8,559 bases of DNA from an uncultured Collinsella sp. (GTDB lineage: Bacteria > Actinomycetota > Coriobacteriia > Coriobacteriales > Coriobacteriaceae), in NCBI GenBank assembly GCA_959599635.1, contig CAUGJN010000077.1:1-8559 (forward strand), given 5' to 3'. The stretch's first letter is position 1. Each line of letters starts with the position of its first letter. Below, piece by piece: positions 5,450-8,559 of this stretch. Under the pieces are notes generated by a model. The model was not told where the DNA came from and did not search any database. It saw only the letters and a program-made list of their open reading frames with translations. The translations under genes and the position numbers were made by a program.

Positions 5450-6850
5450 ATGGCTCAGTATCAGCTGCCCCGTGACTTCTTCTTTGGCGCCGCTATGTCC
5501 GGCCCGCAGACTGAGGGTCAGTGGAACCAGGGCGGCAAGCTCGAGAATCTGTGGGACACCTGGTCCATCCAGGATCTGGGTTCGTTCTACAACTGCGTTG
5601 GCTCTTATGCCGGCAATGACTTTATGGCCAAGTACCGGGACGACCTTCGCATCATGAAGGACCTGGGCCTGAATACCTATCGCACTTCCATCCAGTGGAG
5701 CCGTCTGCTCGATGCCGACGGCAACCTCAATGAGGAGGGCGCTGCGTGGTATCACGAGCTGTTCCGCGCCTCTCGCGAGGCCGGCCTGGAGCCGTTTGTC
5801 AACTTGTACCACTTTGACATGCCCACCTACCTCTTTAACCGTGGCGGCTGGGAGAGCCGTGAGGTCGTCGAGGCTTACGCGCATTACGCCGACGTCGCCT
5901 TCCGCGAGTTTGGCCAGGAGATTAAGTACTGGTTCACCTTTAACGAGCCCATCGTCGAGCCCGAGCAGCGTTATCAGGAGGGCGTGTGGTTCCCGCAACT
6001 CCACGACTTCAACCGCGCTCGCGCCGTGCAGTATCACATCTCGCTGGCACATGCGCTGGCCGTGGCCAACTATCGTAAGGCCTATGACGAGGGCGCTATT
6101 CGCGCCGATGCCAAGATCGGCATGATTAACTGCTTTACCCCGGTCTACACCAAGCAGAACCCCAGCGAGGCAGACATCGAGGCCGTGCGTATGACCAGCG
6201 GCATCAACAATCGCTGGTGGCTCGACCTTATTACCAAGGGCGAGCTTCCCGCCGACGTGCTCGACAGCCTGGCCGAGGGCGGCGTTAAGCTCCCGTTCCG
6301 TGCCGGCGACCAAGAGATTCTCAAGCAGGGTGTTGTCGACTGGCTCGGCTGCAACTACTACCACCCCACGCGTGTTCAGGCGCCGGCGAGCAAGGTCGAC
6401 CAGTACGGCCTGCCGCACTTTGCCGACGAGTACGTATGGCCCGACGCCGTTATGAACGAGAGCCGCGGCTGGGAAATCTACCCGCAGGGCCTCTACGACT
6501 TTGGCATGGACTGCGCTAAGAACTACCCCGATCTTGAGTGGTTTGTATCCGAGAACGGTATCGGCATCATGGACGAATACAAGAACCGTGACGCCGAAGG
6601 AACCATCCAGGATGACTACCGCGTCGACTTTGTGCGCCAGCACCTGGAGTGGGTCGCCAAGGCAATCGCCGAGGGCGCCAAATGCCGCGGATACCATTAC
6701 TGGGCCGTCATCGATAACTGGTCTTGGGCCAATGCCTTTAAGAACCGTTACGGCTTTGTCGAGGTCGACCTCATGGACGGCTACAAGCGCCGCCTTAAGA
6801 AGTCGGCGGCCTGGCTCAAACAGGTCGCCACGACCCACGTGGTTGATTAG
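5450..6850 (+). CDS. Glycoside hydrolase family 1, probable 6-phospho-beta-glucosidase
   Basis: A 466-residue cytoplasmic enzyme of normal GH1 length. ATG 5450 is chosen because GAGGA (5440-5444) lies 5 nt upstream and the protein then begins PRDFFFGAAMSGPQTEG, the usual GH1 N-terminus. The acid/base is E166 in FTFNEPIV and the nucleophile is E368 in FVSENGIG. Beta-strand motifs NTYRTSIQWSRL and LYHFDMPTYL are clear. S425 in NWSWANAFKNRYG replaces the glutamate found in ordinary beta-glucosidases, which indicates a phosphorylated substrate. However, the lysine expected two residues before Y434 is N432, with K431 beside it. It would cleave PTS-imported beta-disaccharides into a sugar phosphate and a free sugar. 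Specificity (glucoside, galactoside or mannoside) cannot be settled from sequence alone. It is first in an operon with EIIC, 120 nt upstream of it; the gap holds two small GC-rich hairpins at 6856-6867 and 6873-6888. Confidence 0.92.
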   Translation: MAQYQLPRDFFFGAAMSGPQTEGQWNQGGKLENLWDTWSIQDLGSFYNCVGSYAGNDFMAKYRDDLRIMKDLGLNTYRTSIQWSRLLDADGNLNEEGAAWYHELFRASREAGLEPFVNLYHFDMPTYLFNRGGWESREVVEAYAHYADVAFREFGQEIKYWFTFNEPIVEPEQRYQEGVWFPQLHDFNRARAVQYHISLAHALAVANYRKAYDEGAIRADAKIGMINCFTPVYTKQNPSEADIEAVRMTSGINNRWWLDLITKGELPADVLDSLAEGGVKLPFRAGDQEILKQGVVDWLGCNYYHPTRVQAPASKVDQYGLPHFADEYVWPDAVMNESRGWEIYPQGLYDFGMDCAKNYPDLEWFVSENGIGIMDEYKNRDAEGTIQDDYRVDFVRQHLEWVAKAIAEGAKCRGYHYWAVIDNWSWANAFKNRYGFVEVDLMDGYKRRLKKSAAWLKQVATTHVVD

Positions 6851-6970
6851 CGACCGGGCGAACGCCCAGACCGCGCGCCGCCGCGCGCAAAACATGGCAC
6901 ATCTGGTGGCAGAGGGCGACAGATCACCGTGCGCATAGGAAAAGGCCGGATTTGAAAGTTAGGAGCAATC

Positions 6971-8323
6971 ATGGCCAGTGACAACGGAAAGAGCTTCCTC
7001 GACAAGTTTGCCGAGGTCTCTGCGAAGGTGGGAAACCAGGTTCACCTGCGTTCCCTGCGCGATGCCTTCGCGACCATCACGCCGCTCTATATCCTTGCGG
7101 GTATCGCGGTTCTTATTAACAACGTCGTGTTCCCCCTGTTCCCGCTCGATGCAGCGGGCCTTGCCAACCTTCAGACCTGGGGTTCGGCAATTACGCTGGG
7201 CACCCTCAACGTCTCTGCCATTATCTTGGCCGGATTGATTGGCTACAGCCTCGCTAAGAACGAGCGCTTCGATAACCCGCTTGCCTGCGTGGTCGTCGCA
7301 ATCTCCGCTTTCGTCATCATGATGCCGCAGCAGATCACCGCCACGCTTGCCGCCACGAGCCCGCTGCTCACCGACAAGATCACCTCTGCCGAGGTCACGG
7401 GCGCCCTTTCGACTGCCAACACCGGCACCAACGGCCTGTTCGCGGCTATCATCATTGCCCTGCTCTCCGTCACGCTCTTCATTAAGATTTCCGGCGTCGA
7501 GAAGCTTAAGGTCAAGCTGGGCGAGGGCGTGCCTCCCGCGGTCTCCAACTCCTTTAACGTCATGATCCCGATGCTGCTCAACCTCTCGATCTTCGCCATT
7601 GCCGCGGCTCTGCTCGCCGTGTTTGCCGGCACCGATCTGTGCGCCATCATCTCCACGTGCATTTCCAACCCGCTCAAGAGCATCATGAACGCCGGTCCGT
7701 GGGCTGTTATCCTCATCTACACGCTTGCGAACCTGCTGTTCTGCGTCGGCATTCACCAGTCCACCATCTCTGGCGCTACCGTCGAGCCGATTCTGACCAT
7801 GCTCATCGTCGACAACATGGCTACCTTTGCCGCCGGCGGCACCATCCAGCCCGATCACTACATGAACATGCAGATCGTCAACAGCTTCGCCCTTATCGGC
7901 GGCTCGGGCTGCACCCTCATGCTCCTGCTCGATACCTTCCTGTTCTCTAAGAACAAGGCTTCCAAGACCGTTGCCAAGATGGCTATCGTTCCTGGCCTGT
8001 TTAACATCAACGAGCCGGTCATCTACGGTTACCCCGTCGTGTACAACCTGCCGCTCATGATTCCGTTCGTGCTTCTTCCCGACCTGTTCATCGGCATCAC
8101 CTATGGCCTGACCTGCGCGGGCATCATCAGCCCCTGCATCGCCCAGGTGCCTTGGACCATGCCTCCCGTCATTAACGCCCTGCTTGCCACGGGCTTTGAC
8201 TGGCGCGCCGGCGTATGGCAGGCCCTCGAGCTTGTCATCGGCATGGCTGTCTACCTGCCCTTTATGAGGATCTCCGAGAAGGCCATCGCCAAGCAGGAGG
8301 CCCTTGCCGAGCAGAACGCTTAA
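6971..8323 (+). CDS. celB: PTS lactose/cellobiose-family transporter subunit EIIC
   Basis: A 450-residue integral membrane protein that forms the sugar channel of a PTS permease. ATG 6971 follows AGGAG (6961-6965) at 5 nt. Hydrophobic segments fall at roughly 37-57, 77-95, 103-121, 154-171, 197-219 and 242-261, with more in the C-terminal half, matching the roughly ten helices of the family. H262 in GIHQSTISG and E348 in LFNINEPVIYGYPVV correspond to the histidine and glutamate that contact the sugar in the ChbC structure. No EIIA or EIIB domain is fused. The length and the NEPVIYG motif place it with CelB/ChbC/LacE rather than with BglF-type enzymes. The exact sugar is unknown. Confidence 0.93.
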   Translation: MASDNGKSFLDKFAEVSAKVGNQVHLRSLRDAFATITPLYILAGIAVLINNVVFPLFPLDAAGLANLQTWGSAITLGTLNVSAIILAGLIGYSLAKNERFDNPLACVVVAISAFVIMMPQQITATLAATSPLLTDKITSAEVTGALSTANTGTNGLFAAIIIALLSVTLFIKISGVEKLKVKLGEGVPPAVSNSFNVMIPMLLNLSIFAIAAALLAVFAGTDLCAIISTCISNPLKSIMNAGPWAVILIYTLANLLFCVGIHQSTISGATVEPILTMLIVDNMATFAAGGTIQPDHYMNMQIVNSFALIGGSGCTLMLLLDTFLFSKNKASKTVAKMAIVPGLFNINEPVIYGYPVVYNLPLMIPFVLLPDLFIGITYGLTCAGIISPCIAQVPWTMPPVINALLATGFDWRAGVWQALELVIGMAVYLPFMRISEKAIAKQEALAEQNA

Positions 8324-8352
8324 ACGGTTCGTTTTCCCTTTCATTGTTGCGG

Positions 8353-8423
8353 GCGCCGGTACGCGGTGCCGGTGCTCGCGGCTCCCCCTGCGTAAAGACG
8401 CAGGGGGTGGGTACAGTAGCCGC
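8353..8423 (+). promoter_or_regulatory. Tandem intercistronic hairpins between EIIC and EIIB genes
   Basis: Hairpin one pairs 8353-8361 with 8367-8375 (9 bp including two G-U pairs). Hairpin two is a perfect 10-bp stem, CCCCCTGCGT (8384-8393) and ACGCAGGGGG (8398-8407), with loop AAAG. GCGGCT (8378-8383) and AGCCGC (8418-8423) can close around hairpin two. No T-tract follows, so this is unlikely to be a simple terminator. An mRNA-processing or stability element that sets different levels of the two subunits is more likely. Confidence 0.5.
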
Positions 8424-8476
8424 AAGGAATAAAACCAGTTGTCGTCTGCGCGCCGCGCAGTTATAAGGAGGAAACC

Positions 8477-8559
8477 ATGAAGAAGATCATGCTTTGCTGC
8501 AATGCCGGCATGTCCACGAGCCTGCTGGTCCAGAAGATGCAGTCCGAGGTCGCAAACCG
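8477..8559 (+). CDS. celA: PTS lactose/cellobiose-family subunit EIIB, N-terminal part (3' end outside window)
   Basis: Only 27 codons are visible. ATG 8477 follows AAGGAGG (8465-8471) at 5 nt. The sequence MLCCNAGMSTSLLVQKMQ matches the N-terminal P-loop of cytoplasmic EIIB proteins of the CelA/ChbB type. C8 is the cysteine that takes the phosphoryl group from EIIA and passes it to the sugar during transport by EIIC. C7 beside it is a variable position. The gene is separate from EIIC and lies 153 nt downstream behind a structured spacer. EIIA is expected further downstream but is not in the window. Confidence 0.9.
   Translation, partial: MKKIMLCCNAGMSTSLLVQKMQSEVAN

Noticed and set aside
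5426..6895. Minus-strand 489-codon frame opposite the GH1 gene
   Set aside because: The plus strand carries both catalytic glutamates and family motifs. The long antisense frame is a by-product of codon bias.
6894..6938. 14-codon open frame between GH1 and EIIC
   Set aside because: It has no ribosome site and no recognisable feature, and is short enough to arise by chance.
6959..8425. Minus-strand 488-codon frame opposite EIIC
   Set aside because: The translation is rich in charged Asp/Gly/Arg runs with no domain. The plus strand is a typical EIIC membrane protein.

Overview
The window looks like chromosomal DNA of a GC-rich Gram-positive gut actinobacterium, most likely a Coriobacteriia member such as Collinsella. 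This is inferred from codon use, a PcrA-type helicase, a lactose/cellobiose-family PTS and a sugar operon under a GntR regulator. It is not proved by a marker gene.

Layout. 1-1038 (+) is the C-terminal part of a PcrA/UvrD helicase gene that starts outside the window. 1039-1405 holds a 130-bp hairpin repeat, a terminator-like repeat and a strong promoter covered by nested palindromes. 1406-3108 (+) is a lower-GC two-gene unit: a winged-helix protein overlapping a nucleotidyltransferase-fold protein by 13 nt, resembling a type IV toxin-antitoxin (AbiE-like) or defence pair. 3109-3419 has a second terminator-like repeat and a second hairpin repeat in inverted orientation. 3420-5147 (-) holds a GntR/HutC regulator followed by mannose-6-phosphate isomerase. 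5148-5449 is a divergent control region. 5450-8559 (+) is a beta-glucoside operon: a GH1 6-phospho-beta-glycosidase, PTS EIIC and the first 27 codons of PTS EIIB, which runs off the end.

How the genes work together. EIIC and EIIB, with an EIIA probably encoded beyond the window, would import and phosphorylate a beta-linked disaccharide. The GH1 enzyme would cleave the phosphorylated sugar. The divergent GntR protein is the obvious candidate regulator. ManA beside it would feed mannose-6-phosphate into glycolysis, which hints that the transported sugar may contain mannose.

The most unusual content is non-coding. Two hairpin elements share a roughly 70-nt core but carry completely different 29-30 bp self-complementary arms. 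Each sits directly after the stop codon of a different gene and in the same orientation relative to that gene. Together with two direct terminator-like repeats they bracket the winged-helix/nucleotidyltransferase pair. That pair also seems to have a reading-frame discontinuity at its 5' end.
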